Shown: positions 43,301-54,733 of the stretch, piece by piece | Layout of the letters: every line of letters begins with the position of its first letter | Position numbering within the stretch: position 1 is the stretch's first letter | Assembly (NCBI GenBank): GCA_003313425.1 | Contig: NHZP01000010.1 | Span: forward strand, 744,001 to 808,000 | Origin: Pseudopyrenochaeta lycopersici | Lineage: Eukaryota; Ascomycota; Dothideomycetes; Pleosporales; Pseudopyrenochaetaceae | Length of the DNA: 64,000 nucleotides | Direction of reading: 5' to 3' | Made by a program: the position numbers and the translations under genes | The notes under the pieces: generated by a model | Databases searched by the model: none | The model's input: the letters and a program-made list of their open reading frames with translations, nothing else | Told to the model about the DNA's origin: nothing

Positions 43301-44416
43301 ATGGCCCGCACCACACAAATAGCGCGTATGTCAACCAGTGCGAGACAGGGGAGATACCTTCGCTCAATGGCAGCCGTGGCGCCGGAACCTCAAGGAGTTA
43401 CATCTCCTCCCACTAGCACACGGGTCCTGCGCTCCCACGTAGCCAACGCAGTATCCGCATCAAAGGTCACTAAATCACGAACACGTCGCCGCCGCCTTGA
43501 TCCGTGGACTCCCAAGCGCAAAGTAAATCCAAATCCGACTCCTAGGCCCCGTGCACCACCGCCCACTCATTTCACCTGTCGCATCTGTATCGAGGAGCAG
43601 ACTGTTGATCAGTTTGTGAGATGGGTACCGGCAAAGCGAGGACGATGGACGGTCCCACTGGACGTCCCTTATACCTGCATTGCGCACCTAGGTCGTGATC
43701 CACGCAAGAAGAAAATCGATCCAGTATGCAAAACCTGCATCGGCAATTCCATGTCCGCCCGTCTTGACACGCTCGGCGCGCGAAAAGTAGGCGCAGGCTG
43801 TCTCGAGCCGGGCTGCAGCGAAATCTGGAATCACGACTTTATCATGCGGTATTTCCCTGGTGGCGAACCTCTTGAGAAGTTCAACATGGAGATGTTCAAC
43901 GTTTGGCTTGAAGACTCAAGCCCCAAGCCTCTCACGTGCATTTCATCAACATGTACCGCTATCGGTCTTCCAGACCGAACTGCCCCAGGATATCCACAAG
44001 TCACATGTCACGAGTGTTCTTTCCGAGCATGCGCGCAATGTCTGACTCCCTGGCACAAAGATCTTACATGCGCCGAGTACTCCGCACGCAACGTCAATGA
44101 GCAAATGTCTGACCCCGAAAAGGACACACTGAAGCTCATGCAGACCAAAGACGGCAAGCGATGTCCGAATTGTCAACTGGTCATTGAAAAGGATGGTGGC
44201 TGTGACAGCATGTTCTGCAGTGGCTGCCAAAAGTTTTTCAACTGGGCTCAAGCGGCAAGTGCAGTTCCAGGTGCCAAGAAAGCAGAGCCGCTCTTACATC
44301 ACCAGCCATATTGGGCGAATGTGGGAACTCTGACTTGTGAGATGGACGGTATCTTGGGTATTACCGGGGATGTTGGGGCTGGGGCAGGGGCACCGGTGGT
44401 GGCTGCTGCTGCCTAG
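43301..44416 (+). CDS. RING-IBR-RING (RBR) type E3 ubiquitin ligase candidate
   Basis: Single exon, 371 aa from the ATG at 43301. After a basic Arg/Pro-rich region (~1-93), RING1 is read as FTCRIC, CIAHLG, VCKTC and GCLEPGC (~95-180). The IBR follows as CISSTC, CHEC, CAQCL and HKDLTC. RING2 starts RCPNCQLVIEKDGGC, with the active-site Cys position of RBR ligases (the Cys after DGG) intact, then MFCSGC. The usual closing CWxC is replaced by FFNWAQA, so the last pair of zinc ligands is missing. RBR ligases pass ubiquitin through that Cys as a thioester. The Ala-rich C-terminus (GAGAGAPVVAAAA) is low complexity. Ligase activity is inferred from family; the altered RING2 leaves it open. Confidence 0.85.
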   Translation: MARTTQIARMSTSARQGRYLRSMAAVAPEPQGVTSPPTSTRVLRSHVANAVSASKVTKSRTRRRRLDPWTPKRKVNPNPTPRPRAPPPTHFTCRICIEEQTVDQFVRWVPAKRGRWTVPLDVPYTCIAHLGRDPRKKKIDPVCKTCIGNSMSARLDTLGARKVGAGCLEPGCSEIWNHDFIMRYFPGGEPLEKFNMEMFNVWLEDSSPKPLTCISSTCTAIGLPDRTAPGYPQVTCHECSFRACAQCLTPWHKDLTCAEYSARNVNEQMSDPEKDTLKLMQTKDGKRCPNCQLVIEKDGGCDSMFCSGCQKFFNWAQAASAVPGAKKAEPLLHHQPYWANVGTLTCEMDGILGITGDVGAGAGAPVVAAAA

Positions 44417-45457
44417 TTGGCCGAGGAAGAGGCTCAGCACAATGACACGATTAATATGATTACGATGGCGTTCTAGTAAGGGCTGGCCGTGACAGCTTTA
44501 GGTGTATGGCGTTAGCTAAGCAGGATATCAGTATTCAATACCATTTTTTTTTCATCACTCCCTTAATGATAGTTGCATCATCATTAGAATAGCCATGACT
44601 ACGTCAAGGTCCTTAGGATTTTTCTTTTGTGCCGCGACAGCCACTTCATGGGAAGGAGAGAAGAAAAGATACCGGCTTGAGAACAATGGCAGCACTGGTC
44701 TTTGCCCCAAAGTCTTTGCATTATGAATCGTAGCATGAGAGATTATTCAGAATTCATTATTCCTATGAAAGGAACACTGTTTACACAAACCCAAGATAAA
44801 TAACGGGCGAATGACGATTCTACCAGTGATCGAAACGCAAATAATGGAGCATATATTGTATTTCGTGGAGTCCAAGGCTCCAGATGATTGTAAATTTAGT
44901 GGTCGAATTACAAGGTAATTTACACAAACCCGGTCCAGTCTGAAAGAACTCTCCTACCATACCTGCGTTAGCAGATGGGCCGCCCGTCTCGTACCATTCA
45001 ATGGTTCCGTTTTGCTTGACTCCCTCCTTACTGCGCCGGATAATGCATACCGCTAGCCCCTTTGAACGCCTGATGAACGCTTGATGAGCGCCAACCTGAA
45101 TTGATTTGGACTGTGATGGGTCATGAAGAGTAGAGGTAACCAAACCTTTTTGTGGAGCTTGCTATATGGGCGCGTCTCAGCAGCCCTTTTCCTACTTTTT
45201 TTCTGGTTTTGTTGTTAGAGCTCCGGAACGACATAGATACGAACCTAGAACGGCGTCGAGTCCGGAGGCAGTGCATAATGCTTTAGTCAATGCATGTGAC
45301 TCAGCGTCAGGAAGGTGATTTGCCAATGAGGCGTATCCTTGGAGGTGCGTAGTGATGCGATCGTGACTGAACAAGCAAGAATGTCAGAACTCCCATAATA
45401 TCATCAAATGATGGAGGGATTTATAGCGAACATGCGCAAGCTTAGCTGATAAGGAAC
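44417..45457. other. Intergenic between convergent genes
   Basis: About 1 kb, AT-rich, containing a T run near 44545 and the 3' ends of the RBR and poly(A) polymerase genes. A minus-strand frame (44820-45143) was not supported as a gene. Confidence 0.5.
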
Positions 45458-47541
45458 TTATACCGCCGTCGGGGCAGGTACCCCATTGGTGGCAAGCTCG
45501 GATTGTCGGCGCTTTGCTGCTGAGTGCTCGCTGTCCTGTATTAGCAATAATCGTCAGCATGAGAGCGTGATATTACTCCCGAGGCACCGAGAGGCGTCGG
45601 GAGGTCTTGATGAGTCTTGAAGCACGCACGTCGAGGCCCGTCTCGGTAAATGGGCGCTTCACGCTCTTGGCGTCCTTTTTCTTCTCCTTCCTGCTGCCCG
45701 ACTTTTTCGGCCGCGTCTCGCCCGCCACGAATACATCGTCGGGAAGTTGGGTGCTGATATGTTAGTGAGGCCAAGCGTATTGGGCATGAGGAAAATCATA
45801 CTTGCGGGTGTGAACCACCTTAACAGACATGGTGTTTTCATCGAAGAGATTTGACTCTTTGACCATGTCTCGGAAGCGAGCCACTGGGTAGGAAATGTCC
45901 AGTGACCTGGCACCCTCTGCTCAAAGAGTTAGACATATGTAGAGAAGCCGAAGAAGCAAATCAACGTACCTGGGGGTATGGCAAGGCCGATATAGAAAGT
46001 AGTAGTGTACATGATCTGAGCATCACCATTGGCTGATGCAACGCCCTCTGCGGGCACTTCTGATGCCTGAATCATGTAATCGAGGTTGCCTTGACTGACC
46101 TTTTCTACCTCTTCTTCATTTTTACATCGGTGGAAGCGTTCAAAGTATTCAATATATGGACGTGCAGTCTCAATGCCCGTTTGTCCATCATCGATATTTT
46201 TGACGATCCAGCGAACTTTTGATTGTACCAACCCTGAAAACGTCGAGTGGGCATCCTTGTTGCGGCTTGCAGCCACTATACTCAGGTAGTATTTGTGGTC
46301 TTTTGTGAAGAACGAATGACGTTCAAAAAGAGCGCCCCAGTCTTTGGATCCAGCGAAGATGTGTTGCACTATCTTATCGGCTCGCCCGAATTCTTCCTGC
46401 ATTATACGCAAAGTTGAAGGCATCACAGTATGGGTAGCGCACATCGAGGGGAACGCAGGGGTAATGATGGGCATCATATGGCTTCTGTCGGAGCCGTAGA
46501 GCTAGGAGAAAACTTTAGTGATACTAGATATTGCAATCAAGGAGCAGACTCACTTGTGGATTCCACACGCGAAGACCAAATTCACCCTCTTCGATGTGCT
46601 TTAACATTACCGGTCTCGGCCAAGTCCATTTATACATCAGACTGAAAAATTTGGAGATGATAGTAGCGCCGTTGGCATATGGATAGAGCTGGCATATGCG
46701 GGCAACCATGATGGCCCATGCGACTCCGCCGGGATACCCAAAGACCGCTCCGTATATTCCGCGTCCTACGCGAGGGTTAGTGACCGAATGTAACATGCAG
46801 TAAAGACATCTTACTATTTGACCAGAGCTTAATGGCTCTCAGCGCATGCCGAAAGCTTGTGTTGTATGGTACTGCGGCCAGAAGCTCCTTGGTAACTCTC
46901 GTTCCGTTGACACTTCGCGTTGCCGCTTCCCCAAGGCCTTCCAGGTTTTTCTTTTCGATAGTTGCCATATCCGCGGGGATTTGCGACATTTTCGGCAAAG
47001 ACGCAAAGATTAAGTCTACACTCACGCCGCTGTACTCCATCTTGATGATGGGTACGTGAGCCTCTTCGACAGGAACAAACTCCTCAATGTCCTCAACGCG
47101 GGACATTTCCTTGAACGTGGGAGGAAAGGTCGCGAAAAAGTCATCGATGGTGACATATTTGGGCGCAACAACCAGTGTATCAATATCGGACGATGGACCG
47201 TGGACACCGAGGGCATAACTGCCAAAAGTAAAGACCTTGCCGCCAGCAGTGTCGATGGCGGACTTGGGAACGCCCTTTTGTTTGCACACGCGACGAACGA
47301 ACTCTTCGACTACCTCCTGAAGGTGTTTTAGAACAGTCTCCCTGGGTTCTGTTAGCCGTGCGCTCTGCTGCTTGTGCAACATAATCTTATACCGTTTAGT
47401 GTTACCCTCAGGGCTCTCGAAGACGTTCTCACGCGTCAACGTTGTGATGAGCTCGTCGTTCAGCTGCGTGTCCCGGTCCGTAGGGCGTGCCTCGGAGATA
47501 GCGCTTGTCACACCCCACTGGCGGTTCGGCTGGCCGTCCAT
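45458..47541 (-). CDS. pap1: Poly(A) polymerase
   Basis: Six exons, 47541-46815, 46765-46554, 46501-45970, 45916-45802, 45753-45577 and 45530-45458, give 611 aa. If the fifth intron is not removed, a stop at 45573 ends the protein at 588 aa. The nucleotidyltransferase signature is FGSYALGVHGPSSDIDTLVV (Gly-Ser at 107-108; Asp 119 and 121), with the third Asp in VSVDLIF. The middle domain continues [33 protein letters not shown], completed by the first intron. The RNA-binding C-terminal domain includes SHMMPIITPAFPSMCATHTV. A Lys/Arg-rich tail with KKEKKKD-type clusters is the likely nuclear signal. The enzyme adds poly(A) to cleaved pre-mRNA as part of CPF. Confidence 0.95.
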
Positions 47542-48952
47542 GATGGTGACTGATGGGTGAAGTTGGTGGGTTGCGCAAGTTCGGAGGTGCTGCGGCGAGC
47601 TGGTATGGGGAAGTCGCAGTCGGGGTGGGCGTGTCGGAGAGAATTGTCGTGAGCAGCGGCTGGGGAAACAAGAATGACAAAATCAGCGCTCCCACATGGC
47701 GACGCGACCGTTCCCGAGGTTGGGTCTGACTGAGTGAATGGATGCAGCAATTGGTTATTGCTCCGTCTTAGGAAAGTATACAGCGCCAAGACAATGCGCC
47801 ACAGTGGCTGTAGCGCCCGCCAAAGTTCACGCCGAGAAGTATGTCACCTTTAGTACCCCATATCATGGCGAGACAGCTGTCAGCGCAAATATCACACAAG
47901 AGCACGCTTGCGACCGTTACCTCCATCAAGCATTACAACTCCCATTGGGGCGGTACGCTGCGTGCTCGACAAACACTTTGCTTGCTGGCCGTCACATTGC
48001 AACCTTTCTGGCTCCTAACTGCATTGAGATCAAGAAAACAGCTACCAACACAAAGAAAAGCTGCTTTACTCTACCGTTTCCTTGCATCACCCTCAGGGAC
48101 TATTGAGCAAGGCGAAGCGACTACATCTCACTTGAAATAGGAAAAAAGCATGCGAACATTGATACTTTTGTTGCTCAAAGGAGAAACTTAGGCACACTAG
48201 CGGAGATCTGGCAAGCCTGCGGCTGGCCATCTATCTTTAGCCTGATGTATATGTGTCACAAGGCTGAGGTTGGTTTTTAATGCTTGTTGCCAAACGCGAA
48301 TTCATGCTCTCATGGTTATCGGTTTACAGCCGTTGCCTGAGATAGCGAGCAAATTTTGCTTGTCAAGTAAGTCAGGAATAGCCAGCTCATCCAGCGATAA
48401 TGAGGAGCCCTAGATGAGCATGTTCAAAGGCTTTGGTACCATAGACGCTTATAGTGACGTTTCGGCGCCAATTTGATGGGAGTCGTAACATACTTGGTCA
48501 AGCATCATGTGACGTTGAGCTCCACAAGTCCTCGGTCTCCCAATCAGTGTATTTAATCTTTGACTAATTCCAAAGGACGCGGATCTCTGCAACCGAGCGC
48601 AGCACTGAAGTTGCTCAAAGTTGGGTTGTGAAACTATAGATACCTCGAAATCCTCAATTTTTGGTGTTGGAATGGCTCCTATTATTGATCTCTCAACCTA
48701 TGCCTTGATTGTCGCTCTTAAGTCGCCTTGTGAAAGCAAATCAACCTCTGGGATTGCTAAAGAAACTGGTACATCGGATTGAGAAATTTATTCTATCTAT
48801 ACCCGAGCTATCGAACAAGGTGTTGAGCCTCATCATCCCCACAGACTGCTGCCTTTATTTCGTGAAGTTGCCTCTTGATCAGGTCAGAAATAATAAAAGC
48901 GTAGGCAATAACAAGCAATATTGTCTTACTCTAAGCCCCTTTATGCAAGATA
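47542..48952. other. Intergenic, no supported gene
   Basis: About 1.4 kb with the PAP1 promoter at the left and the 3' end of the membrane-protein gene at the right. Open frames at 47738-48140 overlap in two registers, start at weak codons and show no family likeness. Confidence 0.5.
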
Positions 48953-51119
48953 TCAGACTGGACTTGTAGATGGGATACCAATATCAACAATTTCTTCACC
49001 AGCATCGCCTAGGGGTGGCGATAATGCACCACCATAGCTAAGAAATTCAGCATCTGGTTGAGCAAAGGCATGACTAATAGCACTCGTAAGACTTGACAAT
49101 ATATAATCCTCGCCGCTTTCACTTATAGTTTGGTGATGTCTGAGATGACGTCTTCGCTCCTAAAAATGATTAATTTATAGTGATATTGCACAACCAGATG
49201 AAAAAGGCGACCTACTCCTTCTTGCGTCACTAAGCCCCAGCATACCGAGATCAAGCTGGCGACCCCAACGATCAATGGAACATATTGGCCTGTTGTTTCC
49301 ACAGAGTACATCCCTCCAACCTTGTTCCATTTAAGTGTAAATTCAATCGCAATGATGGTCAGGGTACATGACAGGAGCCCAGCGGCTGCCCATCGAATGC
49401 GCAAAAATCTCATGCAAATTAGTATATGATCACAGTTTTTCATACTGTATTGTTCGACGCAACTTACAGTCTATGTTCCACGTCCACAGGGGTGATCAAA
49501 CGAATGCCACCTCGACGTTGTGCCGGCAATGAGCAAGCTTCTCGAAATCTACTTTGGCAGTCCTTCAAGATGGTATACGTCCGAGTAAATAGGGAAGGTG
49601 AATTTTGTAGTGTATCCGGGAGTGTTGATTGTCCATGCTCATTGTGTGAAAGTGTGGTTCTATAGAAGAAAGCTTGATACGTGACAGAACTCTGTATTGC
49701 GTGCTTGATTTCTGGGATGAGCAGCAGACCAACAATAGGAAAAGCGCTAAGGACGATCGGGATGATAGGGACAGCCAGCATGGCTAACCAATCCCTCAAC
49801 ACCCAGTACTCTTCACTAGGATCCAGCAATGGAGCAAAGAAAAAATGGTATGTACCGCACGGCATTCGAGAAAATTTTTGGTCATACGCTCGCCAGATGA
49901 ACCAGAACCCGTGGTATGTCATAATCCAATGAGTCGTGAAGAGAATCACCGTGGTCCAGTCCAATTTTGTCCACATGCGGGCTGGGCCAAGTCGAATGAG
50001 GCACGGCGCAGATCCAAAGACACATATGAAGCCTCCCCAGTACATCCAATACAGGACCTCAATTTCGATACTGAAGATACAAGATTTTACAAAGCTTGCA
50101 ATCAGTGTTGCTAGACAGATAGCCAATAAGAAAATCAAGTAGAGCTTTCGAAACTCCTGGCGAGCGGTAGACAGAAAGTGGTTGGCGAGCAATGAGGAGA
50201 TCCATTGCAAATACACTCCGCTCCGGATTCCTAGCCCGTAAAGGTCGGAATTGCCAAGAAATCCTTGGCCACAGAGACTGAGATTTGATCGAACGCTGCG
50301 AGAAAACTCGTCATTGAAAGCAGGATAAACCTCATATGTGTGACTAACGATTTTCCCCAGCCATTGGCTGCTATGGTTAGTGACTGTATAATGGGTGCGG
50401 GCGAACTGTGAATTGTATATGTCGGTTGTAAACAATGCCGCCTGCTCCTGTGCCACACGTACCTGACATCCTTGAGGGAGTTTTGGCATCGTTCCTGTCC
50501 ACCATCCCTGTAGCAACGGACCGTTTTTGTATTCTGTTGACAAAATGTAGCTCATGTTGGTATTGGAAATGGAAGTGCAATATACCCATGCAATCAGTCC
50601 GAAAATAAGGATCCCGGGGAGATTGCACCATGCCGAAAGTCTCTTCTCGGGATTGAGGAGGTGTGTAACATAGGTGAAAATAGCTGGGGACCAGCTAGCA
50701 AAACTAAAGATCCAGAGGATAATATAGGGAAACACGAAGGATTCTAGCGCTCCCTCAAAGGATCTTAAGCCTGATGTCCCATCAGCTCCCATCATACACA
50801 TGTCCAGTAATCCCAGCATGGCACCAGCCAACATAAATGCCATAACTCCCATCAAGACATAAGAGCCAGAACTCGGGATGATCCCCAAGTTTCTTCGGCT
50901 CCCAAACCATGAGACATAATGATTCGATGTATCTTCCAAAGGAACTGGGATACCATTCATAACGGCAGCCCCGGTCGTGTTTCCACTCTCGTCTTCGAGA
51001 TGGTGCGCAGCATTATCTGGACCGTCAAGCCCGCTTGGAGTTGGCAATGGATCATCGTTCAGCTCGTTTAGGTCGTTATTTGTATCGCCGGCTAAACTGA
51101 ACGATGGTATGTTGGACAT
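48953..51119 (-). CDS. Fungal multispan membrane protein, hypothetical
   Basis: Exons 51119-49468, 49408-49216 and 49159-48953 give 683 aa. Intron 1 ends TACTAAT...CATGAG, with an unusual G at position -3 but the first AG after a perfect branch site. The N-terminus is hydrophilic (~65 residues). About eight to ten hydrophobic segments follow, among them LMGVMAFMLAGAMLGLLDMC, VFPYIILWIFSFASWSPAIF, ILIFGLIAWVYC and WLAMLAVPIIPIVLSAFPIVG. After the last cluster a conserved-looking segment reads RLITPVDVEHRL, then a span including FTLKWNKVGG and QYVPLIVGVASL. A Trp-rich loop and NxS/NxT sites suggest extracytosolic loops. The pattern is that of an uncharacterised fungus-specific family in which a TxDV element precedes two final spans. 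No transport motif is recognised. Confidence 0.82.
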
Positions 51120-52174
51120 ATCTTCTTCCCTCTAGGTGCAGCCCCTTGGTGGATATTTTAGGTCAGAGCTAGAAAGCAGCTTTGCAGAAGAAGAACGCGC
51201 GTGCCGACCGCTTTTGCCCCTAACCTGTGCGAAGAGAGTAATCAAAGTATTCAAAAGAAGTATTATCAGGTTTTTTGAGGCTCAAGAGTGATTCTCAAGA
51301 AGAATGGGCATGAGTCGAAGAAGAAATCGGATAGTGTAAGTGTGCTCAGCGACCAGGCTGAAGACGTTGTCAAGTCGGTATCAAGCTGGATGCTGTGCAA
51401 CATCAGATGTACGTAAGCTGAATTTTACTAGAGTATCAACCAACTGACTTGCATCAAGTAGTTAACGCAGTCTCGTAGGGCATGCGAGAGGCTTGGGCCG
51501 CGAGCAGATGAAATCTTCAAGCTCAATAGATGTGGGCTGGCACACGTACTTCGCACTCCACAATATTTGAGTCTGCAAAACGAATCCGTGTACTGAAGTT
51601 CAGGAATATGTAATATAGTTAGGCGGAGTAAGAAATTCCTAACTCTTGCTGATTAGGGCGTAAGGCTGAAGGCTGCAGCTGCTGAACAGTGCGATCCAGC
51701 AAACCTTGGAAAAACAAAACGACTATGCGGTTATAGTAATAGATATTGATAGTGTTGCAGGTAGTCTGTTGCAGCAGCTCCTCATATCCATGATTCGTAC
51801 TTTACAATATTCTCTATATCGAATTTCGGACTTCTGGAAGAACCATAGCTACAGGAAACAGGTGTAAGCTAATTCAACTAAACAGTAAGCGGAGGGGCTG
51901 AGCTAACGTTTCAAAGAAGGACCGGAGTAGACGCTAGACTTGTTATAGCAGAAAGACAGCCGTTACAACTACGACACACGTATCATCGGACCCCTCTAAT
52001 GCTCTATTTAATAGAAAGAACTATTTGTAGACTCGAAGTTACTACGAAGGACTTACTCTTCAGTACTCGAAACAAGGGTGACTAAATTGGCACTACGCGT
52101 CACCACCACCGCCAACTTCCGTGATAGGTTACAGCACCATCTACATCATATCTCGAACACATCCTCCTATCAAC
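51120..52174. other. Intergenic, possible degenerate element, no supported gene
   Basis: About 1 kb between the two divergent starts. From about 51600 to 52070 the sequence is AT-rich with many in-phase stops and no gene-like composition, and its texture differs from neighbouring promoters. It could be a decayed transposable-element fragment, but I found no terminal repeats or recognisable protein remnant. Confidence 0.35.
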
Positions 52175-52978
52175 ATGGCCTCGGGACCCTATTCCGCCCC
52201 TCACAGCGCCTACAACGACAAGCAGCGCTGGAATGCGCCTCTCTCAAACCCTTCACTAGGCAAACACCGCGCCTACAACCTCCGCATCTCGCAGCGCACC
52301 TTGCTCAAACAAGATACCGTCACCCTCCTGGGCTGGCCCTCGCGAGGCGGTATCATCGTACTCGAAAATGCGTCGCCTCCCGACTTTGACTTCCTGCATC
52401 TTGACCCGCTGGACCCTCCTTTACGACGCAACGCGGGCCAAGACGCTGAAGACGCCTTCTGCCGGGCCCTGCTACGTCTGGGCGCGACCTGGTGGGACAG
52501 TGAGGCCCGGCGCGCCTTCGTAGGTAAGCTCGAGAGTTTCGACGATGAAGCACTTGATGCGGTCGAGGCAGACGAAGCGCTGGAACCAACGCGCTTGGAA
52601 CGCGGATGGGTGCGCGTTGCGTGGCCATCGCACACCCCAGGAGCGCTGTGCGTGCTTGCGTGCGAGAAGCTCATTATGGGGCGTGCGGGCGGCGAGAAGC
52701 TCAGGCCGGAGCACTATGGGCTTGTGTCGCTGGCGCGTACCATGGATGAGCGGTTTACGGTGTTGCAGCGTCTTGGGGGGACAGTGTATGCCAGCATTGA
52801 TGAGTTTCAGGGGCCTACATTTCTCAAGGCGTGGGAGGAGAATCACCAAGGGGAGAAAGGGTCGCTGGTTAAGCTCGAGTTTATCGATCCAAGCAGCTAT
52901 GGCGGTCATCCAGACGATGCGCTTGGTGCGTTTAACACGCTTGCGTCGTTGTCTTCTGCGAGTACATTGGAATCCTAA
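52175..52978 (+). CDS. Hypothetical protein
   Basis: Single exon, 267 aa from the ATG at 52175. No domain recognised. A Ser/Tyr/Pro-rich start leads into LRISQRTLLKQDTVTLLGWPSRGGIIVLENASPPDFDFL. An acidic amphipathic middle follows (DDEALDAVEADEALEPTRLERGW), with VRVAWPSHTPGALCVLACEKL and a C-terminal half including RMDERFTVLQRLGG-like EFQGPTFLKAWEENHQGEK. The open frame is GC-rich at third positions (GTGCGCGTTGCGTGG), unlike the flanking intergenic DNA, which supports real coding. Cytosolic, function unknown. Confidence 0.72.
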   Translation: MASGPYSAPHSAYNDKQRWNAPLSNPSLGKHRAYNLRISQRTLLKQDTVTLLGWPSRGGIIVLENASPPDFDFLHLDPLDPPLRRNAGQDAEDAFCRALLRLGATWWDSEARRAFVGKLESFDDEALDAVEADEALEPTRLERGWVRVAWPSHTPGALCVLACEKLIMGRAGGEKLRPEHYGLVSLARTMDERFTVLQRLGGTVYASIDEFQGPTFLKAWEENHQGEKGSLVKLEFIDPSSYGGHPDDALGAFNTLASLSSASTLES

Positions 52979-53212
52979 CGCTACCTATTTCTGCACCTAA
53001 ACTAACGTGCTATCACCCTTAAAATATGCTTGGAACTATCACCGTAGCCTGGCCACTGATCGATATTATTGCGTCGTTATACACCGCGCTTGCCCTTGTC
53101 ACCAGCCGACTGCACCGCATTCCCAACACACGACTTGGTCCCAATTGGCAACTGTCCGACGAACACCATTGGAAGCAGTAATCATTCGGCATCCGCTCAA
53201 AGTTCCACTTGA

Positions 53213-54733
53213 TTAGCCTGCCACAGCTCTCGGGCTCGTTGACGGAGCCGACGTAGGATTTCTTGTTTCGCTCCTGGTCGCACTAGTTCTTAACACTGTC
53301 GATTGCGACGAGACTGGTGGAAGAGGATTCGGGTCAGTGGAGCCGCTGCCGCTACTGCCAGCGTTGGTTTGGATGCCGGTGTCTGGGCAGTGAGGCATCC
53401 AGAAGCCCTCTGTGTACGAGTACGCATCGTCGGTGCCTTCAGCCACGACGTCTGCAGATGGCTGACCCGCGGATAGGGCCGGGTTGGCGTCGGCGGCTCT
53501 GACGTCGCCACCGCCGCTATTCATGGGATCGTCGACTGGGAAAATTCTTGGGCGTGGGTTTCTTGGGTAGCTTTATCGCATTGTCAGCTTCACCGACTGG
53601 CAATGAGGATCCGCCAGGGATACTTACGTTCCAGTCTTTTGCTTGACGTAACTGCCCAATGCAAAAGATGCAAAAGAGTCGGCTGCAATATGAGTTTAGC
53701 GATGATTAATTAGGGGCAAGGCTCAAATGAACGACGTGTCTCACCATTCCTTTGTGGATAGAAGGCAACTTCACCTTCAAGGCCATAGTTTCGCAGCATC
53801 TTGCAGAAAAACGGACCGTAGGCCCAATCCCTTACCACCTCCCCTTGACTTTTCCAGTCGAATTGTAGGTCGTCGACGAGTGGGCTCGATCCAGGAGTGT
53901 TCATGAAGTAATCCAAATGCGTGGTTTCGTGCAGAAACACGCGAGCTCGGTTGTTCCAAGCGTCGAGTTTGCCTCGCGTAACGGCAGGGTTTTTGGGAGT
54001 GTTGCTCATGGCTTCCGAAAGTGAGGGCAGGTTGAAGAACTTGTCACAGAATGTAATCCGACTGTAAGTGAGCTTGTTATTCCTCGTCGGCGATTCTGAG
54101 TACGCTTCGAGCCTGTTGTCGTCTCCGTCGGCGTCACTACCAACGGGTGAGCCGCCGCGACCACATTGTCCATTGTTGGGCTTCTTATCCTTGCAGATAT
54201 TTTCAGGATCACCTGTCTCGTCTCCGCCACTGCACCGTACCTGTACTGGCAGTGAGAAACATGTATCTTAATCACAACGTAAGCCACCAAAACGCTGCCG
54301 AACATACCTCGATCCAAAGACTGGTCCAGTACGGCGGAAGAACATGCCAGCCAATGGCATACATCTGCTGCTGAGCCTGGAAGATTTGTTCAATCTGTCT
54401 GCGGCGGTTGTTAGGAACCCTGTTCTTGCCCTCATTCTTGCCCCAGAAGTCTTCAGCGATCTCACCAGCCCAGTCAATCTTGGACGAAAGAGGACTGGCA
54501 AGCTTGTAGAAGTCGTCAAAGGCAGCAGCTATGGCTCTCGATTCATCCAACTCACAACCCTTCCAGCCATAGAGCCGAGTGCCGCGCAGATTCTCAACGG
54601 TTATGTTGGAGCCGTCGGCATTGGTCATAGAAGGGTAAGGGGGGAACTTGTCTTTGGAGTAGTTGGGCCTGTCGGTAAGTGGGTCTAAAGCCCGGCTCAA
54701 CAAAAGAGTCGAGGCGAGAGCAGGCACATGCAT
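53213..54733 (-). CDS. Secreted zinc metallopeptidase, aspzincin-like (HETTH)
   Basis: Four exons, 54733-54308, 54240-53745, 53682-53628 (55 nt) and 53570-53213, give 444 aa. The N-terminus MHVPALASTLLLSRALDPL is a signal-peptide-like segment. The zinc site is HETTH at residues 246-250, inside VFLHETTHLDYF. Downstream, RDWAYG (279-284) resembles the Asp of the third ligand motif of M35 aspzincins (D..xYG), where the Asp replaces a His or Glu. Several Cys (RCSGG, NICKDK, FCDKF) suggest disulfides. After the protease domain, ~120 residues are Gly/Ser/Pro/Thr-rich (the last exon), like a linker to the wall. A secreted protease acting outside the cell is inferred. It resembles the fungal putative-peptidase group with HRxxH or HExxH sites, and substrate is unknown. 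Confidence 0.82.

Noticed and set aside
44820..45143. Minus-strand frame between RBR gene and PAP1
   Set aside because: No family likeness, lies in AT-rich convergent intergenic DNA.
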